Notes under the pieces: generated by a model
Database searches by the model: none
What the model was told of the DNA's origin: nothing
Seen by the model: only the letters and a program-made list of their open reading frames with translations
Shown here: piece after piece, positions 54,955 through 64,000 of the stretch
Numbering within the stretch: position 1 is the stretch's first letter
Layout: the number at the start of each line of letters is the position of its first letter
Program-made: the position numbers and the translations under genes
DNA from: Flaccisagitta enflata
Lineage: Eukaryota > Chaetognatha > Sagittoidea > Aphragmophora
Assembly: GCA_965153355.1 (NCBI GenBank)
Contig: OZ231126.1
Coordinates: 81,096,001 to 81,160,000, forward strand
Direction: 5' to 3'
DNA length: 64,000 nucleotides

Positions 54955-55014
<60 letters not shown>
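54955..55014 (+). repeat. (GA)n microsatellite
   Basis: About 30 GA units between two foldback elements. Confidence 0.95.
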
Positions 55015-55017
<3 letters not shown>

Positions 55018-55026
55018 TGAGTGTGG

Positions 55027-55620
55027 CACAGTGGGCCTTAACTGGGTATGAGTTAAAAAAAATCCCCTATGGTAATAACTTGTATGAGTGGGTACAATTT
55101 ATAGCGGAGAATTGATGTAAACTTTTGCAAAAATCTTTTTAAAAAATCTATTTTTGTATATGTTTATATATAGATCTCAATGATATATAAGTTTCAAAAT
55201 TCTGACTAAAGATTCACATTCCAGGTAAAATTTCCAATCATTTGATAGGTCACACCATATACTTTCATAAAAAAAAATAAGATTTTTATTTTCTATGCCA
55301 CCATTACAAAGAAAGCAATGTTGGCCTAAAATAAAATGAAAATCTTATTTTTTCATGAAAGTGTATAGTGTGACCTATCAAATGATTGGAAATTTCACCA
55401 GGAATGTGAATCTTGAGTCAGAATGTTGAAACTGATATATCCTTGATCTATTTGTATATACATACAAAAATTGATATTTTTAATGATTTTTGCAAAAATT
55501 TTCAAAGGAAATTTTTATTTAAGGGTTTACATCAATTCTCTACTACAAATTGTACCTACTAATACAAGTCACAACCACTGGGGATTTTTTTTAACTCATA
55601 ACTATTTAAGGCCCACTGTG
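55027..55620. mobile_element. Foldback element with CACAGTGGGCC termini
   Basis: CACAGTGGGCCTTAA at the left and its inverse at the right. The arms pair for about 270 bases (ATGAGTTAAAAAAAATCCCC, GGTAATAACTTG / GGTTGTGACTTG, GATAGGTCACACCATATACT). No clear target duplication was found. CAGTGG termini recall hAT ends, which is only suggestive. Confidence 0.72.
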
Positions 55621-55680
55621 CGTGAGTAAATTAAGCGCCTTATTTGCGACTTTTGTTTTTCATAACACGCGTCCTTTATC

Positions 55681-55684
<4 letters not shown>

Positions 55685-55762
<78 letters not shown>
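55685..55762 (+). repeat. (GA)n microsatellite
   Basis: About 39 GA units, 140 bases upstream of the SET gene start; a GATGAT run follows. Confidence 0.95.
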
Positions 55763-55768
<6 letters not shown>

Positions 55769-55902
55769 ATCCCCATGACGATGATGATGATGATGGTGAT
55801 CTTCCATTCAATTTTTTTTAATTAATACGTGTGTCATACATGCTTTTCAGTCTGTGATACTCATTTTACTGACTCTTTGGTCATTTCACAAACTTTTTCA
55901 TC

Positions 55903-56594
55903 ATGAGCCGCCGTGTTTCCTCTCGTTTGGCTGCCAAGAGTGAGCAGCGAGAGTTTGATAGAAGAGTTCGGTCGGAGGAGGAGGAGGGGTTGGTCATCAT
56001 CGATGCAGGAGAGAAAGGGAGAGGAGTGGCTGCGTCACGGGAATTCCAAGTCGGAGAATATGTGACTCAGTATCGTGGGGAGCTGATTACCCACAAGATG
56101 GCGATTGAACGGTAATTTTGGTAAAGGTTCTCTGAAAAAAGGGCCATTATTATATCCTTTTTGATTATACATTACAGGCAGATCAGCGTTAGAGATAGAG
56201 ATAGCTAGTAGTGAAATAACTACGCAATTTCTGATTCAAGTAGCATTTATCCTTTATCGTACCTTTCACTGAAAAAAAAAACAAAAATATCACCCTTTTC
56301 ACTCAAACAGTGAATCTACTTACGACACGGAAGGGCTAGGGAGCTACGTATTTTTTTTTTCAACACGACTCCAAGAAACTCGCGGTGGATGCGACGGTGG
56401 ATGTCGGGTCGTTGGGCCGCCTCATAAACCATTCATCTGATGCACCAAATCTCGCCGTTAAGATCGTTGTTGTAGATAGACAGCCAGTGATCGTGTTCAT
56501 TGCGTTAGAAGCAATTAGGGCTGGTCAAGAGATTCAATATCATTACAATGAAAAGAGAAAGGCCGTCCTGAAAAATAACCCTTGGCTCCAATAA
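55903..56594 (+). CDS. KMT5A (SET8)-like SET-domain protein, two exons, one-base frameshift in T10
   Basis: Predicted SAM-dependent protein lysine methyltransferase; the family's known target is histone H4 Lys20 in the nucleus. Exon 1 (55903-56111) starts MSRRVSSRLAAKSEQREF and contains EKGRGVAASREFQVGEYVTQ (SAM-binding GxG region). Exon 2 (56311-56594) joins phase 2 and reads ESTYDTEGLGSYVFFF, then, after a +1 shift in the T10 run at 56351-56360, QHDSKKLAVDATVDVGSLGR, LINHSSDAP, QEIQYHY and NNPWLQ-stop. The NHS motif, the YHY motif and the final PWL fit the KMT5A SET core, with the post-SET-like tail ending in PWL. With nine Ts the reading would be continuous at 164 codons, near the size of a bare SET core and much shorter than vertebrate KMT5A, which has a long N-terminus. 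AATAAA overlaps the stop. Either a sequencing slip or a recent pseudogene. Confidence 0.78.
56112..56310 (+). other. Intron of the KMT5A-like gene
   Basis: 199 bases, GTAATT donor and CAAACAG acceptor, phase 2. It contains stops in all forward frames and joins the conserved R-E-S-T-Y reading. Confidence 0.75.
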
Positions 56595-56599
56595 ATCTT

Positions 56600-56986
56600 G
56601 CATCTTCTGGCGAGTCTTCCCTTCATCTCAATGACGCGATCCATTCTCTGTGATCATTTTATTTGGTTGTGTTTTCGGGGATTAGGTTTGAATATGAGAT
56701 AGTCACTTGGTCTCTCATATGCTTACTTACCCTCTGTTAAACCAACTGATTTCGACAATCAAAAACAAGCGTTAATTCTCCCCAAAAAAAAGGCTAAGTG
56801 CAATGACGAACGATTTACCACAACGCATCCATCTATCCTCAAAACCAATCGAAAAAAAAGTCTTAGTGCATTGACCAACGATACAGCACAAACGGAGAAA
56901 AAAAATCAATTACAATATCCAAATTGCCACTCCTCTTCGAATATAACATCGATACGACTATGCTTGTTGTTGTTTATATAGTTGAT

Positions 56987-57022
<36 letters not shown>

Positions 57023-57130
57023 AATGTCAATGTTGCTGTTTTTGTTGATGAGGTTATGAAAAAAAAACTTGTGGATTTTCCCTTCATTTCAAAGAGATGA
57101 GACACAGATACACGCAAATCTCGGATACAG
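56600..57130. other. No gene recognised; (TTG)n at 56976-57022
   Basis: 3' flank of the SET gene. About 14 TTG units lie near 56990. A near-duplicate phrase (GACGAACGATTTACCACAAC / GACCAACGATACAGCACAAA) at 56803 and 56870 is a ~67-base tandem pair. Confidence 0.5.
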
Positions 57131-57143
57131 TTAAAGCCAGATA

Positions 57144-57145
<2 letters not shown>

Positions 57146-57207
<62 letters not shown>
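57146..57207 (+). repeat. (TC)n microsatellite
   Basis: About 30 TC units. It is followed by CGCTTATTACTC and GCGCTTCTCTTACT repeats at 57280-57370. Confidence 0.95.
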
Positions 57208-57208
<1 letters not shown>

Positions 57209-57589
57209 AGAATAATTAGCGCCTATATACAAATGCATTACAGTCTATCCTCTTCTTTTTGACTTATGGTAAATTGGGGGCGCTTATTACTCTCGCGCTT
57301 ATGAGTGTAGGGCGCTTCTCTTACTCGCGCTTATTACTCCGACGCTTCTCTTACTCGCGCTTATTATTCCAGTAACCCTATACCACCTATTATTGTAGTA
57401 TCAGGTGTTGTTGTTGTTGTTGTTGTTGAAACAAAGCCTCCAATCCTAACATTTCCGCCTCCTAAGCTGTATTCCAAGTCACCAGCCCAAGATTCATGTT
57501 TTAACCCTCCAGTCCAGCCTGGCCATGTAAAAGTGCAAGAACGCAAATTTCCGCCCCTGCCCACTTTTCCGCAATTTGTTTTGGCCGTG

Positions 57590-57775
57590 AAACTGGCCTT
57601 GTTTTAATACTTACTACACATTTCTGTGTCCCTGCCCCCTTGGAATAAACAAGACCAAGTACACCAATAAGATGCGACGTGTGGATTGTCGAATGAATGT
57701 GTTACCAACAGACACACAGATTGACCGACCGACAGACACAGCCAGTTATAGAAGTGCTTTGTTGCACCTGAAAAT
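57590..57775 (+). repeat. Dispersed family I, copy 2
   Basis: GGCCTTGTTTTAATACTTAC, CAAGACCAAGTACACC, GCGACGTGTGGATTGTCG, AATGAATGTGTTACC, a GACCGACCGACAGACA core and GTTATAGAAGTGCTTTGTTG. The order matches 28135-28285. Confidence 0.6.
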
Positions 57776-57802
57776 CTTATTTACCTGTCTAGTCTGTCCA
57801 TC

Positions 57803-57915
<113 letters not shown>

Positions 57916-58205
57916 GACAGACAGACCATCTGCCTCCGCATTTTTCCTCCCACCATAAATTTCTTGGGCCTCGAAACTGGAAACTTGCCAGACCAATTCT
58001 GATTTGGTTATTCAGATCTCAAATGGCAAAAAACAGGCTAAAATGGGGTCAAATTAGCTGATAACAGTCTTTTTTCTTAGATTATCAGGGTAATTTAGAA
58101 TTTTTAGCCTATCTCACTCAATCAAGTCAGAACTAGGACAAATATACTCATTGAGAGGTTTGGACACTAATACCGGGGTCATAACAGGCCAAAAAACAGG
58201 CTAAA

Positions 58206-58711
58206 ATAGTAATAGTCGCAAAAGCGTTAGATGGTCAGCGGTACCCATGCCCTGCCTTAGTAGGTTGTGGTTGAAGTTGAGGGGGGAGCAGGGCAGCGGC
58301 CCTGAAGGGGTCGATGACCTATGCTTTCACACGGGGTAATTTTCTCCTCCTTCTCCTCCTCCTCCTCTTCTGTTCCTCCTCCCCCCTCTTCCAGGCCCAT
58401 ATCTCAGCCTCGAAGCCCATATCCCAGCCTTGAGGCCCAAATCCCAGTCTTGAGGCCCAAATCCTTTGAGGCTGGAATTAGGGCCTCAAAGATAGGATTT
58501 AGGCTATAAGATGGGATTTGGGCCTTGAGGTTGGGATTTGGACCTCAAGACTGGGATTTGGGCCTCAAGGCTGGTATATGGGCTTCAAGACTGAGATATG
58601 GGCCTGGAGGTGGGGAGGGGTGCGGAGAAGGAGAAAGAGGAGAAGGAGAAGGAGGAGGAGAAAATTCCCCTGTGTGAAAGCATAGGTCATCGACCCCTTC
58701 GGGGCCGCTGC
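58206..58711 (+). mobile_element. Foldback family C element, copy 3
   Basis: Head GTCGCAAAAGCGTTAGATGG and TCAGCGGTACCCATGCCC; arms GGGCAGCGGCCCTGAAGGGG...ATGACCTATGCTTTCACAC and its inverse ending TCGGGGCCGCTGCTC; interior of GGCCTCAAG/GCTGGGATTTG units reading first one way, then the other. The arm bears CTATGCTTTCAC where other copies have CTGTAGAAC, so it is a distinct subfamily. Confidence 0.78.
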
Positions 58712-58739
58712 TCAAAAATCTGCATTTTCACTTAAATCT

Positions 58740-59207
58740 AGTCATCCAAGGATCGCACATGGTCAGCGGTACCCAATGCCCTGCTTAGAGTGATCAAATG
58801 AAGTAGTGGAGTGAGTGCAGGGCAGCCGCCTCAAAGGGTCGATGCCCTGTAGGACACAGGGGGGAGTTTCAAGACATGCTGAGGCAGATTTGAAGTTGGG
58901 ATGGCAGAATTTAGTCTAAAAGACCAGATTTGAGGTTTGGGGGGCAGGCTTGAGGTCTAGAGGACAAATTTGAGGCCTGAAGAATTAATTTGAGGCCTGG
59001 AGGGCTGATTTGAGTTCTTGAGGGCTATATTGATGTCTGAGAGGGCTAATTTGAGGGCTCAGAGGGCCAAAATCAGACCTGAGACTGCAGACTTGAGGCT
59101 CCGATAGCAAAAGAGTGGGGAAGAGCGACGGAAAGACGGAAGGACAGACGTCTGGAAATTCCCCCCTGTGTCCTACAGGACATCGGCCCTTTGGGGCCGC
59201 TGCCCAA
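58740..59207 (+). mobile_element. Foldback family C element, copy 4
   Basis: Head GTCATCCAAGGATCGCACAT, arm GGGCAGCCGCCTCAAAGGGT...CCTGTAGGACACAGG, interior of TTTGAGGCCTGGAGGGC units, inverse arm CCTGTGTCCTACAGGACATC...GGGGCCGCTGCCC. It starts 30 bases after copy 3 ends. Confidence 0.78.
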
Positions 59208-59432
59208 AAATCATTGTTACAGAGAATTTTTTTGACAATCTTACTCGATCCTTTCAAAACAAGGTCAACTGTACTGATTGAAAGCTCTTGACGATGATAG
59301 TTACCGGGGTAATAACAGGGCAAAAACAGGCCAAAAATGTGCTAAAGTGGCGGTTATCTGCATTTTTAACTAAGAGATCATTAATACATATAACTTTTTC
59401 AACAAACAAGTCAAAAACAGGTCCAACAAGTC

Positions 59433-59901
59433 ATCCAAGGATTGCACATGTTCAGCAATACCCGATACCCTGCTTGGAGGGAACAGCTGAAAAAATAGGT
59501 TGAGAACGGGGCAGCAGCCTAAAAGGGCTAATGTCCTGTAGGACACAGGGGTGAATTTCCTCACGTCCATCCATCCTCAGAGGTCAGATTCTAGGCTTGA
59601 GAGGGCAAATTTGAGGTTCAATCCAGAGGGCTGAATACAAGCCTGTGAGGGTTGATTTATGGTCTCAGAGGGCTGATTTTGAGCCAAAAAGCCAAAGAAA
59701 ACTGATTTCGGATCTGATTAAGCCAATTTTGTATCTGAGTGTGATGATCTCAGGTCTGAGAGGGTTTATTTGGGCCTCTTAGGGCTGATTTCAGGCCTGA
59801 AAGAGCCAGATTAGGGATTAGGGAGGGACCTACGAATGGACTGTAAGGAAAGTCACCTCTGTGTCCCACAGGATATTGGCCGTTTGGGGCCGCTGCCCAA
59901 A
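59433..59901 (+). mobile_element. Foldback family C element, copy 5
   Basis: Head GTCATCCAAGGATTGCACAT, arm GGGGCAGCAGCCTAAAAGGG...TGTCCTGTAGGACACAGG, GGCTGATTT.AGGC interior, inverse arm CTGTGTCCCACAGGATATTG...GGGGCCGCTGCCC. More diverged than copies 1 and 4. Confidence 0.72.
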
Positions 59902-59904
59902 AAG

Positions 59905-60535
59905 GGCCAAAATTCTGAATGACAATGAATATAGACTATTCTGGCCTGTTTTTGGCCTGTTATGACCCTGGTATCACTGTCTAAAGCTCTTTGTGAGTAT
60001 ATATGTTTTGCCTACAATTAGTGAGGTTGGCTAAAAATTGCTCAATGGCTCTCATATTTTTGATAAATATGCTGTTTTTGGCTATTTCGACCCATTTCGG
60101 CTTTTTTTTGGCTCTTTAAGATTGCCATAGAGCTGCCAGATTTTCATGGACAATGTATTCACCTCAGTTCTTACTAGTTTCTAGTGAAAAACTCAATCAA
60201 GTGACAACAGTGCACTCAAAATAGCCAAAAAAGCGCATTTTTAACCTAAAAATTGCAATAAAAATGGATTTTTGAAGGGGAGGCCCAAAAAATATTGAAA
60301 AATGGAGATCGAATTTGTGTTCAGCATGAAAAAATAGGTTAGAACAGTGGAGCTCCAATTTTGGACCTATACTTAAGTTTCTGTTTCAAAGCTCCCAGAC
60401 TATTGAGTTCCCTGGGTCTCAAGAGCCTCAAAAATCAACTTACTCAGCTTATTTTGATCTTCTAAGGGTTGAATTGTAACAAAAAAAAACAAATTTAAAA
60501 TTTTTTAAAGTTTTTTGTTACCATTCTGATTTTTA
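59905..60535. other. Non-coding, NNGGCCAAAAAACAGG-type sequence
   Basis: The background around copies 3-5 is itself repetitive (ATAACAGGCCAAAAAACAGG near 58185, 59310 and, inverted, near 59950). No gene is supported. Confidence 0.45.
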
Positions 60536-60540
60536 TCATT

Positions 60541-60696
60541 GAAAATAACAAATTTGCATAGAAAATGAAAAAACAGAAAAACTAAAAACATGGGAACCTG
60601 GCAAAATTGATTATCTAGGTTCCCATGTTTTCAAAAATACAAAAAATTGGTCCGTTTTTTTTATTTGTTATTTTCAAATTGCAAAATGTTTTTGTC
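60541..60696. mobile_element. Short inverted-repeat element J, copy 2
   Basis: TGAAAATAACAAATTTGCAT at the left and TTTGTTATTTTCA at the right. Inside, AACATGGGAACCT pairs with AGGTTCCCATGTT around a short loop. Shares termini with 27625-27766. Confidence 0.58.
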
Positions 60697-60699
60697 CAA

Positions 60700-61525
60700 A
60701 ATTGAAAATTATCTTATATCCAATAAAAAAAATATCAAAATTGCATCTTAAAATCGTCGCAGACAGACAAAATTTGAAACCCAACTAGCCATTTGGTACT
60801 TTTAACTAGTTCTCAAATTTTATGACGTTGGGTCAACAGGAAGTATGCTTAATATTTGCTGGATTAACTTTTTAGTTTTTTTTTCTTTTTTTCTTTGTAA
60901 TTTTGAGAATTTGAAATAAATTATTTTTTTGGTACCTAAAATTTGGTTCTGTAGATAGCCAATTTTTTTATTTAAACCTAGTGATGCCTTGAGTGGGTTT
61001 GGATTGTAGAAATACCTCATTTGTTAGTTTTCTGAAGACAACAGCCTTCGAAAACTAAGGTATTTTGAACATTGTTGTCAGGTTTTGATTTTTTGGAGTT
61101 TTTTCTTAAGAATTAAAAATACTTCATTTGGAAATTTCTGATGCAAAAATGTATGCTAAATTTGTGTGACTGGCAATTTTCACGCGATCTTGCTCCGTGT
61201 CATAGTTTAATTAGTGAGGGCTGTAGGTGGGGTGCCACAGTTTGTTTTAACCTTTTCTCGGTAAAGTGTGTCGTTTTGCCCACCAGTCCATGGCGATATT
61301 GTAACCCCATGTCACTTCCTAAAACTACAGGGGCCTCGCGGCAACCATAGCCTCAGGCCTCGCACATTGTTGATCGGGCCCAGGGGGGGGGGAGAAGAGA
61401 GGAAGTTCTTAAGAACACCGTGGAACTTTCGTTTGTCCGTCCATCTATCCATTTGTCCATCCGCCACCCCCTCCCCCTAAACAGACTTCACAGAACTCTC
61501 AGGCCTCAAATAGGTATAAGGTTTA
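60700..61525. other. No gene supported
   Basis: AT-rich. At 61320-61460, GGGGCCTCGCGGCAACC and GATCGGGCCCAGGGGG with GGAACTTTCGTTTGTCCGTC faintly resemble one arm of foldback family C. Confidence 0.35.
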
Positions 61526-61529
61526 ATTT

Positions 61530-62350
61530 TTTGTCCTCGACGATCAGTTTACGTCGAGGACTGTAACATAGCCTTGATCGTGTAGTGAGTCGTTGTTTGT
61601 TCGTTCGTGTCAACCCTTAAAAACTTGAAAACCACAACTCAGATGTTGATGAAACTTGGTCAGTGTTATTTTTAGGGCATTACTAACCTGTGTACCAACT
61701 TTCAACAACATTCATAAATATTTAATACCCTTTGCCTATTATTTTTGTAGTAATATTAATTCCTGGACTTGTGCAATTTACATAGGGGAAGGGTAGTAAA
61801 GGTTCACCAATGTTGTTCAAACTTGTTGTGAAGGTTTGTTGCATCAATTAAAGCTCCCCTGCATGATTTCAGATAATTCTGAGTATTGGTTTAGAAGATA
61901 TAAGGGTATTTTGCTAGTAATATTGATTCCTAGACTTGTGCAATTTACATAGGGGAATGGTAGTAAAGGTTCACCAATGTTGTTCAAACTTGTTGTGAAG
62001 GTTCATTGCATCAATTAAAGCTCCCCTGCAAGATTTCAGTAAATTCTGAGTACTGGTTAAGAAAATATAAGGGTATTTATGATGTATCTAGTAACTTTTT
62101 TTCTTGGACTTAAAAATTTTTTTTTTCAAATAAAATTTTTTTTTTTAATTTCTTTTTTGAAAAAAAAAATTTTTTTTTTTGAAAAAAATTTTTTTTTTTT
62201 TGCAATTTTTTTTTTTTTTTGCAATTTTTTTTTTTTTTTGGACTTTAAGGTATGCAATGAGTAGCCGGGTCAGACTGAGTAGCCGGGTCAGACTGAGTAG
62301 CCGGGTCAGACTGAGTAGCCGGGTCGGACACCAAATAGACTACAGTCGAG
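61530..62350 (+). repeat. GTCGAGGAC-ended repeat K with internal ~168-bp tandem pair
   Basis: The start GTCCTCGACGATCAG pairs with nearby CGTCGAGGAC, and the far end has ACAGTCGAGGACTG. Inside, GACTTGTGCAATTTACATAG and TGTTGTTCAAACTTGTTGTG occur twice ~168 bases apart. T/A homopolymers follow at 62095-62240, then four 18-base GAGTAGCCGGGTCAGACT units (62258-62328). Confidence 0.65.
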
Positions 62351-62359
62351 GACTGTTGT

Positions 62360-62619
62360 TTTTAAGCTTTTTCAAATGTATGTCAGTAACCATTATGGAC
62401 CTTATTCACTCGAAAGTGTCTTTGGGGTGTGGTTTTGGGAGATTTCAGACATTTTTGGCCCAAAAAAATGGAATTGACCCAGTTAATTTTATGAATTTTT
62501 TGATGGGAAAATTAGCGAGATTTTTGGCAGCTGCGTTTCGCTTAGTTAGTCCCTTGTAATGTGGATTAAAATGGTCAAAAATCCTTGAAAATTGTCAGGA
62601 ACCTATTGCATGCATTGTA
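62360..62619. other. No gene supported
   Basis: A plus-strand open frame ends at 62559 (KVSLGCGFGRFQTFLAQKNG, FMNFLMGKLARFLAA). It might be a retroelement remnant, but I cannot place it. Confidence 0.3.
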
Positions 62620-62621
62620 TA

Positions 62622-63221
62622 ACAGTGGCAAAATAAAAAAAGAGACAACTTATTTAGCTAATTTACGTTTAACTGAAGATTTAAACTATAAAAAATCAAT
62701 GACCGTTTGAAAGCTCTGCGAAAGATCTTTCAAATGAGACCTTGCTGGTTATTCTAGCTTGATTCGTTTGGAAATGGCACAAAAATGAATGAAAACATTG
62801 CCATATTCAGATTTGTGATTCAACTGAATTAAAAAGGTTTTGAAAAGAAGTAGTTCACTTTGACAAGCTCTAACTCTTAAACGGTTTGAGTTACAAATCT
62901 GGGATTGGTCTTAAATGAAAGAAAATTAAAAAATCTTTGAAAAAACGTTTTAAAAAAATGTTTAAATAGATTTTTTCTCTGTGTTTTTTTACAAACCAAC
63001 AAAAAGGTACAGCTTTTTCAATATGGCTTTTACACTCTTGACCATCTACTCTTCATTCTTATATCATTTCTAAACAAATAAAACTATAATGACCAGCATG
63101 GTCCCATTTTGAAGATCTTTCGAAGAGCTTTCAAACGCTTATAGATTTTGCTATGGTTTTCTCGTTTGATGAATGTGAAACATTGAAAAACATTTTGTCT
63201 CTTTTTTTATTTTGCCATTGT
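62622..63221. mobile_element. Inverted-repeat element F, full copy, TA target
   Basis: ACAGTGGCAAAATAAAAAAA plus GAGACAA at the left is matched with one change in the inverse right end (ACAATGGC). TA at 62620-62621 and 63222-63223 flanks it. The interior has GATCTTTCAAATGAGACCTT, TTGACAAGCTCTAACTCTTA and the paired CGTTTGAAAGCTCTGCGAAA / CTTTCGAAGAGCTTTCAAAC. Partial copies lie at 32476-33048 and 40890-41132. Confidence 0.8.
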
Positions 63222-63434
63222 TAAACTCATGAAAAAAACCAAAAGCCGATTTTATCAACTTTGCATGAGAGGATACGCGCTGGAAAGAATCACTTGAAAA
63301 TGAAAATTGAGAGCAAATCCCAAACGAATGGTTCCCATCTGTTTGAAGCTGTAACACGTTTACAATGAATAGAATCTCTATCTTTGAGCTCCAGCAATCT
63401 CAATCTATAACAAAGCTAGGTTGAAATCTCAATT

Positions 63435-63665
63435 GTGGACTTCAGGTATGCTGCAGCAGGTCGTCAAGTGCAACCTCGAAGCCCTAATCACAAATCCACC
63501 ATTGAAGTTGTTTTGTCCAATAGAAAATCCCAATATTTACTCCAATAGCTTCAATTTATACCAGAAATAGGTAAAATTCTTACATGTCGACATCATGTGT
63601 GCTGCAACAGGTCGTCAAGTGAATCATTGAAGGGCCTATCCAGCAATCCATCATTGAAGAGCTAA
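63435..63665 (+). repeat. ~160-bp tandem pair (GCAGGTCGTCAAGTG)
   Basis: GCTGCAGCAGGTCGTCAAGT with CCACCATTGAAG recurs as GCTGCAACAGGTCGTCAAGT with CCATCATTGAAG. The last bases of the window (CTTGACGACCCGCCGCAGCA) are the inverse of this motif. Confidence 0.65.
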
Positions 63666-63723
63666 GCTCTGCATAAATCAATGAAATCTTAAATCATCTT
63701 CTCAAATATCATAAAATAAGTGA

Positions 63724-63942
63724 TGCGGGGTCACAATATTGTTGCGGACGGGTAGGCAGGGGCATCCAACCCCCAGCCTCACCCCAACCCCACCCCCAAC
63801 AACCCCTACACCCACCCACAAACACACAATGACAACTGCAGTATCATAAATACACGTTTCTTTTTGCGTTTTTAACTCGAGCATGTCAGACCGACAGACC
63901 AATGGACAGACAAACAAAGCCTCTTATAGAGTTATGTGTCTG
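63724..63942 (+). repeat. SINE-like family H, copy 2
   Basis: GATGCGGGGTCACAATATTG, TTGCGGACGGGTAGGCAGG, a C-rich block, CACACAATGACAACTGCAG, a GACCGACAGACCAATGGACA core and TATAGAGTTATGTGTCTGCA. Matches 38536-38741 in order. Confidence 0.7.
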
Positions 63943-64000
63943 CAACTTTATACTAGGTAAGATTATCACTTGACGACCCGCCGCAGCAAACCTGGTGTCA

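Overview
This is nuclear DNA from a eukaryote, most likely an invertebrate animal. Genes are split by GT-AG introns. One gene is a seven-helix rhodopsin-type receptor, one resembles the sperm-type Na+/H+ exchangers, and one resembles the KMT5A (SET8) histone methyltransferase. The window also carries a BEL/Pao-type LTR element, a class known mainly from animals, and short CCCTAA-like runs. (TC)n microsatellites recur every few kilobases. I cannot name the species. Everything below was read by eye, so exon borders are predictions and borders of diverged repeats are good to about 10-20 bases.

Layout. 0-2 kb: the 5' end of an exchanger-like gene on the minus strand, running off the left edge. 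4.5-9.3 kb: a broken receptor gene (minus strand) whose fifth helix runs straight into a ~155-bp tandem array. 9.4-20.6 kb: repeats, including three adjacent short-period satellites at 16-18 kb and an inverted-repeat transposon with a perfect 8-bp target duplication at 15.2 kb. 21-24.6 kb: a complete receptor gene (minus strand, four coding exons, 415 codons), followed closely by a Tc1/mariner-like MITE that itself contains a hAT-like MITE. 25-34.5 kb: satellites in both orientations and dispersed repeats. 32.3-36.2 kb: one LINE broken repeatedly by younger elements. 42.1-47.8 kb: an LTR element with two LTRs identical by eye, a 5-bp target duplication and only a gag-type ORF. 48.3-50.9 kb: a five-exon gene for a low-complexity, probably nuclear protein. 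52-54 kb: a decayed protein-coding relic split by a second copy of the 21-kb MITE. 54.3-55.6 kb: two long foldback elements. 55.9-56.6 kb: the two-exon KMT5A-like SET gene with a one-base frameshift in a T10 run. 57-64 kb: foldback and SINE-like repeats.

How the parts relate. The two receptor copies are paralogs sharing unusual traits: a very long glutamine-rich first intracellular loop, no D/ERY motif, and NLxLY in place of NPxxY. The 21-kb copy looks intact; the 6-8 kb copy lacks helices 6 and 7 within this window. The KMT5A-like gene would act on chromatin. The QPAV-repeat protein next to it is probably nuclear, but no shared job is shown. Most of the window is transposons and tandem repeats, and several insertions can be dated relative to each other because they interrupt recognisable reading frames or each other.
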